This document shows, in pieces, positions 46,001 to 54,927 of a DNA stretch of 64,000 nucleotides. The notes beneath the pieces are model-generated. The model was not told the DNA's origin. It saw only the letters and a list, made by a program, of their open reading frames with translations, and made no database searches. Source of the stretch: a virus; the IMG/VR virus record IMGVR_UViG_3300044681_000369, positions 62,001 to 126,000 of that record; one strand, written 5' to 3'. The translations under genes were made by a program, and so were the position numbers. Within the stretch, counting starts at the first letter, position 1, and every line of letters begins with the position of its first letter.

Positions 46001-47509
46001 TTATTCTCCACCGGACTGTTGAGGTTGAGTATTTTCACCAACCGGTGATGGTGCAACTGTGGGTGAAACAAATGAATCCTTAGCAATTTCCATAATCATA
46101 GTGTGTCGCTTTGTAGTTATTTGATGATGAATTGCGGTAACCAAATAGAATCCGCTAACGTGCTTATCATAAAATTCTTCTATTGTCATAGACGTAGATT
46201 TTGGTCTAACAGAAGGATATTTAAATTCAATAATTTTACCAACATGCATGTGTGTTTGCCCGGGAACCTTAATGCTCAATTTTAAAGTATTGACATCAAG
46301 AAACAAACTATTCCTGTTTGCAGTAAACTCATCCGGGCGCAAATTCATAAGTTCTCCATCGTCATTATCGGTTACGCCTGGATGAATAGTTTTAATGAAC
46401 ATTTTACTATTATATGATCTCATAATAGTTGCTGGGAAAATTGTATTTTGATATCCTCTAGATGTAGTTCCTTCTTTGTCTCTAGTATATTTTCCGTCTT
46501 CACCTTTAACGTAGTCTTCTAAGTGTGCATATAGATCAGCTTGAATGCCATGATCGTATATTGTTTGCTTAACTTCTTTTTTAACCATGTCATACACAAA
46601 GGTACTGCTCGTATAGTGACCTGTATCTTGTCCTTGAAGCATGTCAAGATTTGTTAGAAATTTAACTTCTTCCACTTTACCGTATTTTTTAATTAATCCC
46701 GCTGCCGTATTTCTTTCTGTTGCTGTTTGATCCATGTAAATATATGATCCACCAAATGAACCAGCAGTAAACTGCGCATCAATTAGATTTTCTAAAGATG
46801 TAAAATAAAACCCGTGTAGTGTTTCAAAAAACAAAAAAGTTGGTGCTTTATTGTTAGCACCGACACTTCTTTGTGCAATATAATTTAGACACTGAAAAGG
46901 AGTCCAAAACGGAGCAACAAACGAAACTGAAGATGAGTGTGGTGTATCGCCAATAATAAGTGCCGACTTATTTTCTTCATCATCTGTTGAGTTTTCACCC
47001 AACGGAAGATATCTTGGCATCTTAATATGCTCATCAAATATTTTCTCAACAAGTTCATCTGTTTTTCCATCAAACTTTTGAGACAAATATGTAATGTTAT
47101 CTACTGCACCCTCAAGAGATATAAAATGCAGGAGATACATTTGTTCCTTATCTTGATTTGTAAGAATTCTGTTCTTAATGGCATATACAGCAAAAGACTT
47201 CTGGATTTTTGCCAAAGAATTCACATCCCCTGGCGAAACTTCAGCCGCAGGAGTATTAATATCAATACTAACAAGCTCATTTCCAACAATAGGTAACAAG
47301 TCAATTAAATTGATCGTGTCTCTTACTGCAATTGTGCCAGTTAATACGTTAGAAAAAATATCTTCATATACATTAACTTCAAGAACATAATTTGTGATGT
47401 CAAGTTCCTGAGCCTCCGTTTTTAGGACTACACTATTAATCCTAACGTCACCAGGCTCAATAACCGCATCACGGGAAGTATTTGTATCATTTGCCGTTTC
47501 GGTTGCCAT
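46001..47509 (-). CDS. 27: Baseplate hub protein, gp27-like
   Basis: A 502-residue protein (T4 gp27 has 391). It has hub-like layout: an early DITNYVLEVNVYEDIFSNVLTGTIAV domain as in tail hub proteins, then a second domain, and a C-terminal barrel with HVSGFYLVTAIHHQITTKRHTMIMEIAKDSF. It carries the gp5 needle base and sits between gp5 and gp53 genes. No enzymatic motif. Confidence 0.85.
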   Translation of the reverse strand: MATETANDTNTSRDAVIEPGDVRINSVVLKTEAQELDITNYVLEVNVYEDIFSNVLTGTIAVRDTINLIDLLPIVGNELVSIDINTPAAEVSPGDVNSLAKIQKSFAVYAIKNRILTNQDKEQMYLLHFISLEGAVDNITYLSQKFDGKTDELVEKIFDEHIKMPRYLPLGENSTDDEENKSALIIGDTPHSSSVSFVAPFWTPFQCLNYIAQRSVGANNKAPTFLFFETLHGFYFTSLENLIDAQFTAGSFGGSYIYMDQTATERNTAAGLIKKYGKVEEVKFLTNLDMLQGQDTGHYTSSTFVYDMVKKEVKQTIYDHGIQADLYAHLEDYVKGEDGKYTRDKEGTTSRGYQNTIFPATIMRSYNSKMFIKTIHPGVTDNDDGELMNLRPDEFTANRNSLFLDVNTLKLSIKVPGQTHMHVGKIIEFKYPSVRPKSTSMTIEEFYDKHVSGFYLVTAIHHQITTKRHTMIMEIAKDSFVSPTVAPSPVGENTQPQQSGGE

Positions 47510-47515
47510 ATTAAA

Positions 47516-48010
47516 TTATTTTCTAATTAGTGAGTTATAGTCTGTTAAGAACTCAGACAAATACCTCTTGTCTAACAATTTTATTTCGCTCTTTTTGTCG
47601 TTCAACATCTCTTCATATTGAAAATTTTGAATTGCAGTTTTATAGCCATCCGCATAGTCGGCATCTACAATTAATCCGTCGTCTGTCTCATAATGATGAA
47701 CATCGTAAATGTTTTCTATTCCATTATATTTTTTAATGCAGTATTTTACCAAATCTGATTGAGATTTTGGCCATTCTTCACGAACATCTACAATATTATT
47801 TGTAATTAATATTACCCAGTGATAATAAGGATTTCCATAATATCTGCTTGCCACAATTTCTGGAGTCCAACCACTAGGAACAGTAAATGACTCAAGAATG
47901 GTATAATCATCTATACCAGCCTTGGCTGCAACACGCCGAAATATATCGGTTACGGTTACAAACTCGCCGTTTATTGTTGCTAACGTTTTAGGAAAATTTT
48001 TGAATAACAT
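47516..48010 (-). CDS. 53: Baseplate wedge protein, gp53-like
   Basis: A 164-residue protein (T4 gp53 has 196). The motif YYGNPYYHWVILITNNIVDVREEWPKS fits the LysM-like gp53 core. The N-terminus (FKNFPKTLATINGEFVTVTDIFRRV) is also typical. It bridges wedge and hub. It overlaps gp48 by one base. Confidence 0.92.
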   Translation of the reverse strand: MLFKNFPKTLATINGEFVTVTDIFRRVAAKAGIDDYTILESFTVPSGWTPEIVASRYYGNPYYHWVILITNNIVDVREEWPKSQSDLVKYCIKKYNGIENIYDVHHYETDDGLIVDADYADGYKTAIQNFQYEEMLNDKKSEIKLLDKRYLSEFLTDYNSLIRK

Positions 48011-49167
48011 TAGAATCCAGCCTCAACTCTCTGAGATGTTAATGTCTCTAGTTCAGTAAACTTCAGTTTGATTGTACATTCTGAAGGATATCCCTCGGAG
48101 CCTTGAAAATATACTAGACCTTCACCGCCATACTGTATGTCTATGGAGTTTAATGCACAGTTTGAAATCTTTCTTAGCTTTTTATTTTCTTTACCATTGT
48201 AAAAAAACATAATTAAAAATTCTGACGGATATACCAAAAATAGTCCATGATCAGAAGACGTAGGATGCATGTGCTGAATAAAAGTTTTTATTATTCCTGG
48301 TTCCGTGCCATCTCCAAATATTGCCCTAGCCTCAGCTAAATTTTTTGGCATAAATCTATATTCAAAGTCAAATGTTCTGAAGTCCATATTTTTAAACAAT
48401 TGCTCTTTATATGGATTCTCTACTTTTTTGGTGCCAGCTTCCATTGCCGCCTTCATTTTAGGACCACCTAAAGACGCTCCAACTTTTCTTAGCGCATATT
48501 GACCGACATCGCCAGCTTCACTGAAGAAATCCATAACTCCAGATATATTTGCTTGACCTGTACCGACTGCGCCCATAATAGCACCGATATCGGCTGTATC
48601 CCAGTTTGATGAGTAACGCTGACTTATAGAGTTGTGAATTCCAAGACTAACAGATTTTGCTCCAAACATTAGCTTGTTATCTTCATTTACTAAAAGTGCT
48701 AGTCCTGCACCGGCAGCACCACCGGCAGCCGCAGTACCTACAACTTGACCTGTGGCTCTCGCAAGTCCAGTCAGTGCGCCTGTAATTTTACCACCAATTC
48801 CTTTACCACCAGAATTTGTTAAAATGTCTTTTAAACCTGAAGCACCTATGCTTCCTATTGCGGCAGTTGCCGCTTGCTCTACTCCACCGGCAGCGAGAGC
48901 GGCTGTCGTATTTGCTGGATCCATTCTCATTTGACCGCTTTGATCAAATTCTCTGTTTGCGCCAGAGAAAGCAGAGAATGATCCTCCGGTTGCAGTAATA
49001 GCACCCTTACGGACAAGAGGATAAAAAGTTACCCAAGAAGGAAACTCTTCTGTAGACAATTCTTCAGGATATCTGTAAGTTGACGAGGAATTTTGACTGA
49101 GAATGTCATCCTCAGTCACTCGGTTTGTGTCCCTACTAAATCTTGATGTATTTTCTGTATCTGACAT
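48010..49167 (-). CDS. 48: Baseplate tail tube cap, gp48-like
   Basis: A 385-residue protein (T4 gp48 has 364). The C-terminal domain (about 260-385; FRTFDFEYRFMPKNLAEAR, NCALNSIDIQYGG, and SECTIKLKFTELETLTS) is the tube-like fold that starts tail tube assembly. The N-terminal half has a hydrophobic Ala/Gly-rich stretch (about 90-170), which is longer than I would expect. It is the first gene of the leftward baseplate block, with a late promoter behind it. Confidence 0.88.
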   Translation of the reverse strand: MSDTENTSRFSRDTNRVTEDDILSQNSSSTYRYPEELSTEEFPSWVTFYPLVRKGAITATGGSFSAFSGANREFDQSGQMRMDPANTTAALAAGGVEQAATAAIGSIGASGLKDILTNSGGKGIGGKITGALTGLARATGQVVGTAAAGGAAGAGLALLVNEDNKLMFGAKSVSLGIHNSISQRYSSNWDTADIGAIMGAVGTGQANISGVMDFFSEAGDVGQYALRKVGASLGGPKMKAAMEAGTKKVENPYKEQLFKNMDFRTFDFEYRFMPKNLAEARAIFGDGTEPGIIKTFIQHMHPTSSDHGLFLVYPSEFLIMFFYNGKENKKLRKISNCALNSIDIQYGGEGLVYFQGSEGYPSECTIKLKFTELETLTSQRVEAGF

Positions 49168-49170
49168 GAG

Positions 49171-49178
49171 AATAAATA
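49171..49178 (+). promoter_or_regulatory. Probable late promoter for the rightward gp4 block
   Basis: AATAAATA, one base from the T4 late box, in the 50-base divergent gap, about 39 bases before the gp4 ATG. It lies immediately beside the gp48 start. Confidence 0.5.
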
Positions 49179-49210
49179 ACCTATTGAGGGTATGCTTGTG
49201 TGCTTCGGAC

Positions 49211-49218
49211 TATTTATA
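49211..49218 (-). promoter_or_regulatory. T4-type late promoter upstream of gp48
   Basis: An exact TATAAATA on the minus strand, 44 bases before the gp48 start. The box overlaps the first base of the divergent gp4 ATG. It would drive the gp48-gp53-gp27-gp5 block. Confidence 0.7.
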
Positions 49219-49673
49219 TGACATATGCTAACGATACTTTAAGGGGTTTATATAAAGTTATAAATCCAAAGAAGTATGTCGGAAATCCAGATAATGTTAT
49301 ATTTCGATCTAGCTGGGAACTGAAGTTCATGAAATGGTGTGACTCAAACCCGAATATCATACAGTGGGGTTCTGAGGAGTTATCAATACCATACGTGTCG
49401 CCAATCGACAAGAAAATACACAGATATTTTGTAGACTTCTACATTAGTGTTAAAGACGGATCTGGAAATATCAGCAAATATTTAGTTGAGATTAAGCCAT
49501 ATCGTTTTACTCTCCCACCAAAACAGCCAAAACGACAATCAAAACGATTCCTCCAAGAAGTTGCAACCTATGCGGTAAATCAGGCAAAATGGAAATTTGC
49601 TGATGAATTTTGTAAAGACAATGGTTGGAAATTTCTTGTATTAACCGAAAAAGAACTTGGAATAAACGCATAA
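49218..49673 (+). CDS. 4: Head completion protein, gp4-like
   Basis: A 151-residue protein (T4 gp4 has 150). Start MTYANDTLRG is preferred over an ATG-less upstream extension. The signature SWELKFMKWCDSNPNIIQWGSEEL, followed by RYFVDFYI and YLVEIKPY, is the endonuclease-like (PD-(D/E)xK) core of gp4: D in VDFY and ExK in VEIK. It acts at the end of head filling. The start is close to the divergent late promoters. Confidence 0.93.
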   Translation: MTYANDTLRGLYKVINPKKYVGNPDNVIFRSSWELKFMKWCDSNPNIIQWGSEELSIPYVSPIDKKIHRYFVDFYISVKDGSGNISKYLVEIKPYRFTLPPKQPKRQSKRFLQEVATYAVNQAKWKFADEFCKDNGWKFLVLTEKELGINA

Positions 49674-49676
49674 ATA
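49669..49676 (+). promoter_or_regulatory. Possible late promoter upstream of the gp2-like gene
   Basis: CATAAATA, one base from TATAAATA, over the end of gp4 and about 22 bases before the next ATG, which has an AGAGGA ribosome site. Spacing is like that of the gp13 promoter. Confidence 0.45.
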
Positions 49677-49697
49677 TAGAATGCGTTAGAGGATTAT

Positions 49698-50282
49698 ATG
49701 GCTACTAAGAACAACAACATTTTTTCAAATCTTCATGCCAAGGCTGGTGACCAGGACAGGTCTATCCAATGGTACATGAAAAATGTGAAAGCATTGGTTG
49801 GCAATAATGTAACCTCAAATGCCGTTATGAAATCGGAAATTGGAAGACTAGAAACCAAGATCGAAATTGGATCGATGTACCTGTATTTTTATGATCCAAA
49901 AACAAAAGACAAGTTGCCGTTTTACGACACCTTTCCTTTAGTGTTTCCCTTTAAGCCAGCACCAGGCGGTTTCTATGGCATCAATCTACATTACTTACCA
50001 TATATGCTGAGAGCCAAAGTTTTAGGTGAGCTATTGAACTATACGGACCAAAATCTGACAGAGACAAGTAAGATAAAAATGTCATATGGATTTTTACAAG
50101 GTCTGGCAAGCACAAACGAACTTATGCCGTGTGTTAAGAGATACTTAACAACTCACGTTCGATCAAGTTTTATGAAAATTAATCCTAAAGATTGGAAAGC
50201 AACAATATTTTTACCTGTAGAAGGCTTTATCGGAGCATCTAAAGATGTGGTATTCAGAAATACCAGGAGCAAAATTAAATGA
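49698..50282 (+). CDS. 2: DNA end protector, gp2-like
   Basis: A 194-residue protein. The stretch SMYLYFYDPKTKDKLPFYD, followed by TFPLVFPF and GFYGINLHYLP, is a conserved core I associate with T4-type DNA end protector proteins (gp2), which bind packaged ends in the neck and resist host exonuclease. T4 gp2 is longer (274). It lies between gp4 and a tube-initiator gene. An alternative is another head-completion protein; the family name is from memory. Confidence 0.6.
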   Translation: MATKNNNIFSNLHAKAGDQDRSIQWYMKNVKALVGNNVTSNAVMKSEIGRLETKIEIGSMYLYFYDPKTKDKLPFYDTFPLVFPFKPAPGGFYGINLHYLPYMLRAKVLGELLNYTDQNLTETSKIKMSYGFLQGLASTNELMPCVKRYLTTHVRSSFMKINPKDWKATIFLPVEGFIGASKDVVFRNTRSKIK

Positions 50283-50824
50283 CCTACGGGTATAACATCG
50301 AAAATTTTCTTGCGGCAGTAAGACCAAAAGATTTGGCACGTTCGCATAGATATCAATTTCGCTTTACTCCTCCCAGAAGTCTTTCTGGTGTAACAGATAG
50401 AGGAAGCGATTTTGCAGAAATGTCGTTATACACAGAAGATGCGACTATTCCAGGTACACTTGTTGGAACATCACCACTAAGGTTGAACAATCAAAACTAT
50501 CAAAGAGCCACTGGCATTGATTATATGGGTGACTCGATCACAGTAACCTTTTTAGTGGAAGATGACTGGAGAGTAAAAGACCTATTTACATCTTGGATGG
50601 AAAAAATTGTTGATCCAATATCAAGAGAAGTTTCTTATCCAGCTGACTATTATTCTGAAATTTATATAGATGCATTAGATCAGTCAAATGAGCCAAAAGC
50701 TGGTTGGAAACTTTGGGACGCATTTCCAAGATCGGTTGCTCCGGCGGCTTTGTCTTACGGCAATACCCAAGTAGTTAGATTACCTGTGACGTTTACATAT
50801 CGAAAGTGGACTAAAGAGTATTAA
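50279..50824 (+). CDS. 54: Baseplate tail tube initiator, gp54-like
   Basis: A 181-residue tube-fold protein. The stretch VEDDWRVKDLFTSWMEKIVDP and the end LSYGNTQVVRLPVTFTYRKW match the tube-like core of T4 gp54, a paralogue of tail tube gp19; it is shorter than T4 gp54 (320). It caps the baseplate and receives the first tube ring. It overlaps gp2 by ATGA. Confidence 0.72.
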   Translation: MTYGYNIENFLAAVRPKDLARSHRYQFRFTPPRSLSGVTDRGSDFAEMSLYTEDATIPGTLVGTSPLRLNNQNYQRATGIDYMGDSITVTFLVEDDWRVKDLFTSWMEKIVDPISREVSYPADYYSEIYIDALDQSNEPKAGWKLWDAFPRSVAPAALSYGNTQVVRLPVTFTYRKWTKEY

Positions 50825-50841
50825 TAGAGGATAAAAATACC

Positions 50842-51531
50842 ATGGCGCTACCAACATTGAATACACCAAAATTTAAAGTGAAAGTATATTCTGAAGATAA
50901 CAAAGAATATCAACTAAGACCGTTTTTGGTCAAAGAAGCAAAGTTACTCTTAATTGCACAGCAATCCGAGGATCCAAAGGAAATGATCCATGCTATGCAA
51001 GATTGTGTGACTAGATGCTCAGACGGTAAGCTAGATGGCAAGAAATTGCCATTTTTTGACCTACAACATGTCTTTATCCAGTTGAGGATTCAGTCTGTTG
51101 GTGCGATTACAGAATTTAAACTGGTTTGCGGAGAATGTAATACACATACTCCATCAAAACTGGATTTGAATCAGATAGAACTCCAGATTGATCCTAACAA
51201 TAACAAAAAGATTATGCTAACTCCAGAAGTTGGAGTAATGATGAAGTATCCAAGCGCAGAAATTTTGGCAGACCTAGAAAAGCCAGCTTTTGATTTGGTT
51301 GTAGATTGCATCGATAAAATTTTCGATCAAAACGAAGTCTATGATGCCAAAGAGGAAGGTAGAGAAGAAGTTGTTAAATTTGTTGAAGGATTAACAAACG
51401 ACCAATTTGAACTCTTTTCGGTCTTCTTTAAAACTGTGCCAAAAATACAGAAAGTCATAAACTACAAGTGCAAGACATGTGAAAAGGAAAATGTTGTAGT
51501 TATAGATGGCGTACAAAATTTTTTCGGATAA
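50842..51531 (+). CDS. 26: Baseplate hub/tail assembly chaperone, gp26-like (zero-frame product)
   Basis: A 229-residue protein. It has two CxxC pairs (VCGEC at about 93-97 and CKTC near 213), likely a zinc site, and a helix-rich body with LNTPKFKVKVYSE. It resembles the T4 baseplate protein family (gp26). It sits directly before the tape measure with a small frame-shifted extension, the place of tail assembly chaperones in other tailed phages. Ribosome site AGAGGA. The end region of the gene carries a slippery AAAATTTTTTC. Confidence 0.72.
   Translation: MALPTLNTPKFKVKVYSEDNKEYQLRPFLVKEAKLLLIAQQSEDPKEMIHAMQDCVTRCSDGKLDGKKLPFFDLQHVFIQLRIQSVGAITEFKLVCGECNTHTPSKLDLNQIELQIDPNNNKKIMLTPEVGVMMKYPSAEILADLEKPAFDLVVDCIDKIFDQNEVYDAKEEGREEVVKFVEGLTNDQFELFSVFFKTVPKIQKVINYKCKTCEKENVVVIDGVQNFFG
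51515..51525 (+). other. Predicted -1 ribosomal frameshift site
   Basis: In the zero frame the codons are CAA AAT TTT TTC GGA TAA, giving two canonical slippery heptamers, A AAT TTT and T TTT TTC, two codons before the stop. A -1 shift enters a frame that stays open for 60 more codons (to 51707). P2 phage uses T TTT TTG for its E/E' tail chaperone shift, so this sequence is of the known kind. Confidence 0.75.
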
Positions 51532-51707
51532 CCCTTTCTCATGACAATTTGATGAACTATTATAAAACGAATTTTATATTAATGCAAGAACACAAATATA
51601 GTTTATCGGAACTTGAAGATATGATGCCATGGGAAAGGGAAGTTTACATAGGATTATTGATGCAACATTTGAAAAAACGAGCAGAAGCCAAGAAAAAGAA
51701 AAAATAG
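51525..51707 (+). CDS. Frameshift extension of the gp26-like chaperone
   Basis: After the shift the frame reads RITLSHDNLMNYYKT, then YSLSELEDMMPWEREVYIG and ends in a Lys-rich tail (KKRAEAKKKKK). The MMPWEREVYIGLL motif is a small domain often encoded after gp26 in marine T4-like phages. An independent start at the ATG 51552 is possible but has no convincing ribosome site. As a fusion it would give a 288-residue protein. It sits nine bases before the tape measure. Confidence 0.75.
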   Translation, partial: RITLSHDNLMNYYKTNFILMQEHKYSLSELEDMMPWEREVYIGLLMQHLKKRAEAKKKKK

Positions 51708-51716
51708 GTAAACTAA

Positions 51717-54281
51717 ATGGCAAACGATGTCAAATCAAATTTGGGTAAACTAATCAAAAAGGTAAATCCTTTTGGCGAAAAGCAAGACCCACAAAGACAG
51801 GTACAAAGCCTGGAGGAAGTCAGGTTTGCTGCCAACGTTGGCTCTGTTGGTTTGACAGATGAGAAATCTGGTCTTAAAATTGCACAAGATGTTTCTCTTT
51901 CCATCAAGGAAGTTGGTTCAGACTTCATAAAGGAAATGAGCGAAGAAAACCAGCTCCTCGTAAAGGATATGGTCAAGCAAATTGGTGGTCTATTGACTGC
52001 TAATGCCGAAAAACACAAGAAAACTTTAGATGAAGTAATTAGACTTTCAAAGCAAGTTGCCGAAACTGGAAAAGCCAGTGGCGATAAGAAAATGCAGAAA
52101 GTTGGAGAAGATACTTTAAAGTCTGCAATTGCTGAACGTGAAAAAAACATGGGAATGAATTACCATGGAGCAGATGATAATAAGGGCAATAGACTAGCAA
52201 GAAAGTTATTTGGAAACGATGTTGATATGTCGACCAAATTGGTCGAAGAGGATGTTGAAGAAACATACGTTGATCCATACACTGGAGAAAAATCAAAGCG
52301 TAAAAAACTTGATGCTGAAGGCAACGTAGTAAAAAGAGAAAAGCGTGAGGCTAAAGCGTGGCAAGATAAGGCGCTAGAAAAAAGAAACGTATTTAAAAAA
52401 GGTTTTAATTACGTTGAACGCTTCGATGAGATCGATGACAAAGGATATGCCGTCAAACTTGACGAAAAAGGAAATGAACTTAGATACGGCGATGAGGGTT
52501 GGAAAGAAGCAAGCCAAGTTAAGACCATCGACAAGTCGTTAACAAAAGATGAACTACGAGAGCATGTAAAAGAAGTTAATGCTACAACTGCTAGGGGGTT
52601 TGCAGAACGAACAGCAAAGGTTGCTTGGGGTGGAGCAAAAAGCATGGGCTCCGCTTTCCTAGAAGGACTCAAGACGCCAATTATTCCTGATGTTTTAGAG
52701 TGGGATAGACAGCCTGACGATTTGACCGATGCGCAAAAACGTGCAATAGATGAAGCAGAGCAGGCTCAAGGAAAAACTCCAAGAGAACAAGGTACAGCGG
52801 CTGTTGGTAAACTCTCTGAAGTATTGTCTGCTGAGACAGCCACCGGGGAATCTCTAAGTTCTGGTGCAGAAGAAGCGGCAGGACTAGCACAAGATCCAAG
52901 AATAAAACTTCAAGAAGAAGCAAACGCAAAATTAGATGAGGTTGTAAATCAACTAAAACTTCTAAACGAAAAAGGCGGAACTGGTGGTAACGGGAATGAA
53001 GAACAACAGCCTGCGCAACCACAAGAAGAAGGTGGTGGAATTCTTGACAGCATCATTGACGTAGGAAGCAATTTTATAGGAAAAAGAGCTGGCACATCTT
53101 TGTTGGGAGGCATGGGCGGAACATTAGTTGCCGGCGCGGCAGGCATCGGCATGGCTGGTTATGCCGCATATAATGCATACAACGATTACAATGAAGCAGA
53201 TCAACTTGTAGAGTCTGGTGGAATAAACGAAAGAACAGGAATAGCCTATACGCAAGCCGACGAGGACGCTAGAAAGTCTGAAGCAGTTGGAAGAGGTGTA
53301 GGTGGCGCATCAGGTGCATTAGCAGGCGCGGCTGCTGGTGCTATGATTGGTTCTGCTGTACCTATTGTTGGCACAGCAATAGGTGGGCTTGTTGGTGCTG
53401 GTATAGGCTATTTTGGTGGTGATGCCATCGGCAACACAATAGGCGACTGGATGTCAACCGACACAGAAGAGCAAGCAATGTCTGATGCGGAAGACAGTGG
53501 ATTATACAATTCAAACTGGCTAGGCAATTCAGAAATTGATAAGGAAAAGCTGGCACAAACAACAGATGTTGCCCAATTAAATGCAATTCTAAATGATGAT
53601 GATCTTAGCGATGAAGACAAAGCGGCAGTCCAAGAAAGACTTAACCAGCTTCAAAATAGTCCATCTCCAGTTTCGACAACAACTGGCACGGGTGCATCTA
53701 CTGGCGCTGCCCTTGAGAGTGCATCTACTGGCGCCGCCGGGGCGTCTACTGGCACTGCCCCTGAGAGTGCTTCTAGCGAAAATACTTCTACCGAATCTGG
53801 AAGAAGTTCGCTTGCTACTGGTACCAAATATGCTGCCGCTATGGCTCTCGGTGGACCCCTGGCTGCTGGTGGTATGGCACTATGGAATAACAAAGACGCT
53901 GTAGGTGAAACTCTAGGGAATGTAGCAAGTGGTATAGGAAGTGTTGCTAGTGGTGCATTCAGCGGCATTTCAAATTTTGCTAAAGAACATCCAATGTTAG
54001 CAAGTGTTGTGCCAGGCTTAGGCGCGGCTGGTGCAATAGGCGGTGCCTGGGATTGGTTAACTGGCGATGGAGAAAATCCAGATGGCGATATTCTTGAATC
54101 TGGCTCTGATGACGCTAGAGACGAAATGAGTGTTAACGTGCCTCCACCAACAGTTATTCAGCAAGGCGGAAAAGGAGAAGGTGCACCAGCTGGTCCACAA
54201 ATGCCAATGACTCCAATGAGAGTAAGAAATGATGAGTCAAGTTGGATGAGATTTGCAGATAAACGGACTATGGCAATATGA
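51717..54281 (+). CDS. 29: Tape measure / baseplate hub protein, gp29-like
   Basis: An 854-residue protein. About 60-150 is a coiled coil; 160-300 is charged; residues about 455-590 contain Gly/Ala-rich hydrophobic segments (GGMGGTLVAGAAGIGMAGYAA, GVGGASGALAGAAAGAMIG), typical of tape measures that reach the membrane. A second Ser/Gly/Thr-rich stretch and hydrophobic region follow. The C-terminus is Pro/Gly/Met-rich. T4 gp29 has 590 residues; the extra length suggests a longer tail or extra domains. It follows a chaperone-frameshift pair, as tape measures usually do. Confidence 0.75.
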   Translation: MANDVKSNLGKLIKKVNPFGEKQDPQRQVQSLEEVRFAANVGSVGLTDEKSGLKIAQDVSLSIKEVGSDFIKEMSEENQLLVKDMVKQIGGLLTANAEKHKKTLDEVIRLSKQVAETGKASGDKKMQKVGEDTLKSAIAEREKNMGMNYHGADDNKGNRLARKLFGNDVDMSTKLVEEDVEETYVDPYTGEKSKRKKLDAEGNVVKREKREAKAWQDKALEKRNVFKKGFNYVERFDEIDDKGYAVKLDEKGNELRYGDEGWKEASQVKTIDKSLTKDELREHVKEVNATTARGFAERTAKVAWGGAKSMGSAFLEGLKTPIIPDVLEWDRQPDDLTDAQKRAIDEAEQAQGKTPREQGTAAVGKLSEVLSAETATGESLSSGAEEAAGLAQDPRIKLQEEANAKLDEVVNQLKLLNEKGGTGGNGNEEQQPAQPQEEGGGILDSIIDVGSNFIGKRAGTSLLGGMGGTLVAGAAGIGMAGYAAYNAYNDYNEADQLVESGGINERTGIAYTQADEDARKSEAVGRGVGGASGALAGAAAGAMIGSAVPIVGTAIGGLVGAGIGYFGGDAIGNTIGDWMSTDTEEQAMSDAEDSGLYNSNWLGNSEIDKEKLAQTTDVAQLNAILNDDDLSDEDKAAVQERLNQLQNSPSPVSTTTGTGASTGAALESASTGAAGASTGTAPESASSENTSTESGRSSLATGTKYAAAMALGGPLAAGGMALWNNKDAVGETLGNVASGIGSVASGAFSGISNFAKEHPMLASVVPGLGAAGAIGGAWDWLTGDGENPDGDILESGSDDARDEMSVNVPPPTVIQQGGKGEGAPAGPQMPMTPMRVRNDESSWMRFADKRTMAI

Positions 54282-54883
54282 TAACTTTTAAAGAATTTTT
54301 ATCTGAATCAAAAGAACTGGCTGGGTTGACCATCTGGGACATTGACGAAACTCTATTCAGAACATCTGCTAGGGTCAATATCATGAAAGATGGTAAGGTT
54401 GTCAAGCGTTTGGGTAACAAACAATATAATACCTATCACTTGCAACCAGGGGAATCTTTTGACTTTAGTGAATTCAAGAATGCACGACATTTCAGAGACA
54501 CTAGCGAACCTATCGTTCGAGCAATTCGCAAGCTAATTGCAATACACAAAAATGTCAAAGCCAAAGGCAGTAAAATGATTATTGTTACTGCTAGATCAGA
54601 CTTTGATGATCGGGATGTTTTCTTAGACACGTTTCGTAGCCAAGGTATCGATATTGATGATATCTATGTTCATAGGGCTGGTAATCTAGGCACAATGCCA
54701 TCAGCACAAGCAAAAAGAATTGTTATAAAACAATATCTTGATACTGGTAAATATGGTAGAGCAAGACTTTTTGATGATGCTATTTCCAATTTAAATATGT
54801 TTAAAATGCTCAAACATGATTATCCAGATATTTCATTTGAGGCTTATCTAGCACATGAAGATGGAAGAATGACACGCATGTAA
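54278..54883 (+). CDS. HAD-family phosphatase with capsid-targeting-like N-terminus
   Basis: A 201-residue protein with HAD motif I IWDIDETLF (Asp21, Asp23), motif II IIVTARSDF and motif IV ARLFDDAISN, resembling the 3'-phosphatase domain of polynucleotide kinase. It may remove 3' phosphates from nucleic acids. The N-terminus MITFKEFLSESKELAG resembles short tags on virion-internal proteins of T4-like phages, and LSE fits the gp21 (L/I)xE cleavage rule. It starts in an ATGA overlap with the tape measure. No kinase domain. Confidence 0.8.
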   Translation: MITFKEFLSESKELAGLTIWDIDETLFRTSARVNIMKDGKVVKRLGNKQYNTYHLQPGESFDFSEFKNARHFRDTSEPIVRAIRKLIAIHKNVKAKGSKMIIVTARSDFDDRDVFLDTFRSQGIDIDDIYVHRAGNLGTMPSAQAKRIVIKQYLDTGKYGRARLFDDAISNLNMFKMLKHDYPDISFEAYLAHEDGRMTRM

Positions 54884-54889
54884 AAGAAA

Positions 54890-54912
54890 GGGGAGCCGAA
54901 GCTCCCCTTTTT
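54890..54912. terminator. Bidirectional intrinsic terminator between convergent genes
   Basis: A stem GGGGAGC / GCTCCCC with a CGAA tetraloop, followed by TTTTT on the plus strand and by an A-rich flank that gives a short U-run (TTTC) in the other direction. It lies between the HAD gene and gp32. Confidence 0.9.
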
Positions 54913-54927
54913 AATGATTAAAATATA

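Noticed and set aside
51552-51707. Separate 51-residue gene starting at 51552 instead of a frameshift product
   Set aside because: No convincing ribosome site is present before the ATG, while slippery heptamers sit in the right frame just upstream; kept only as an alternative.
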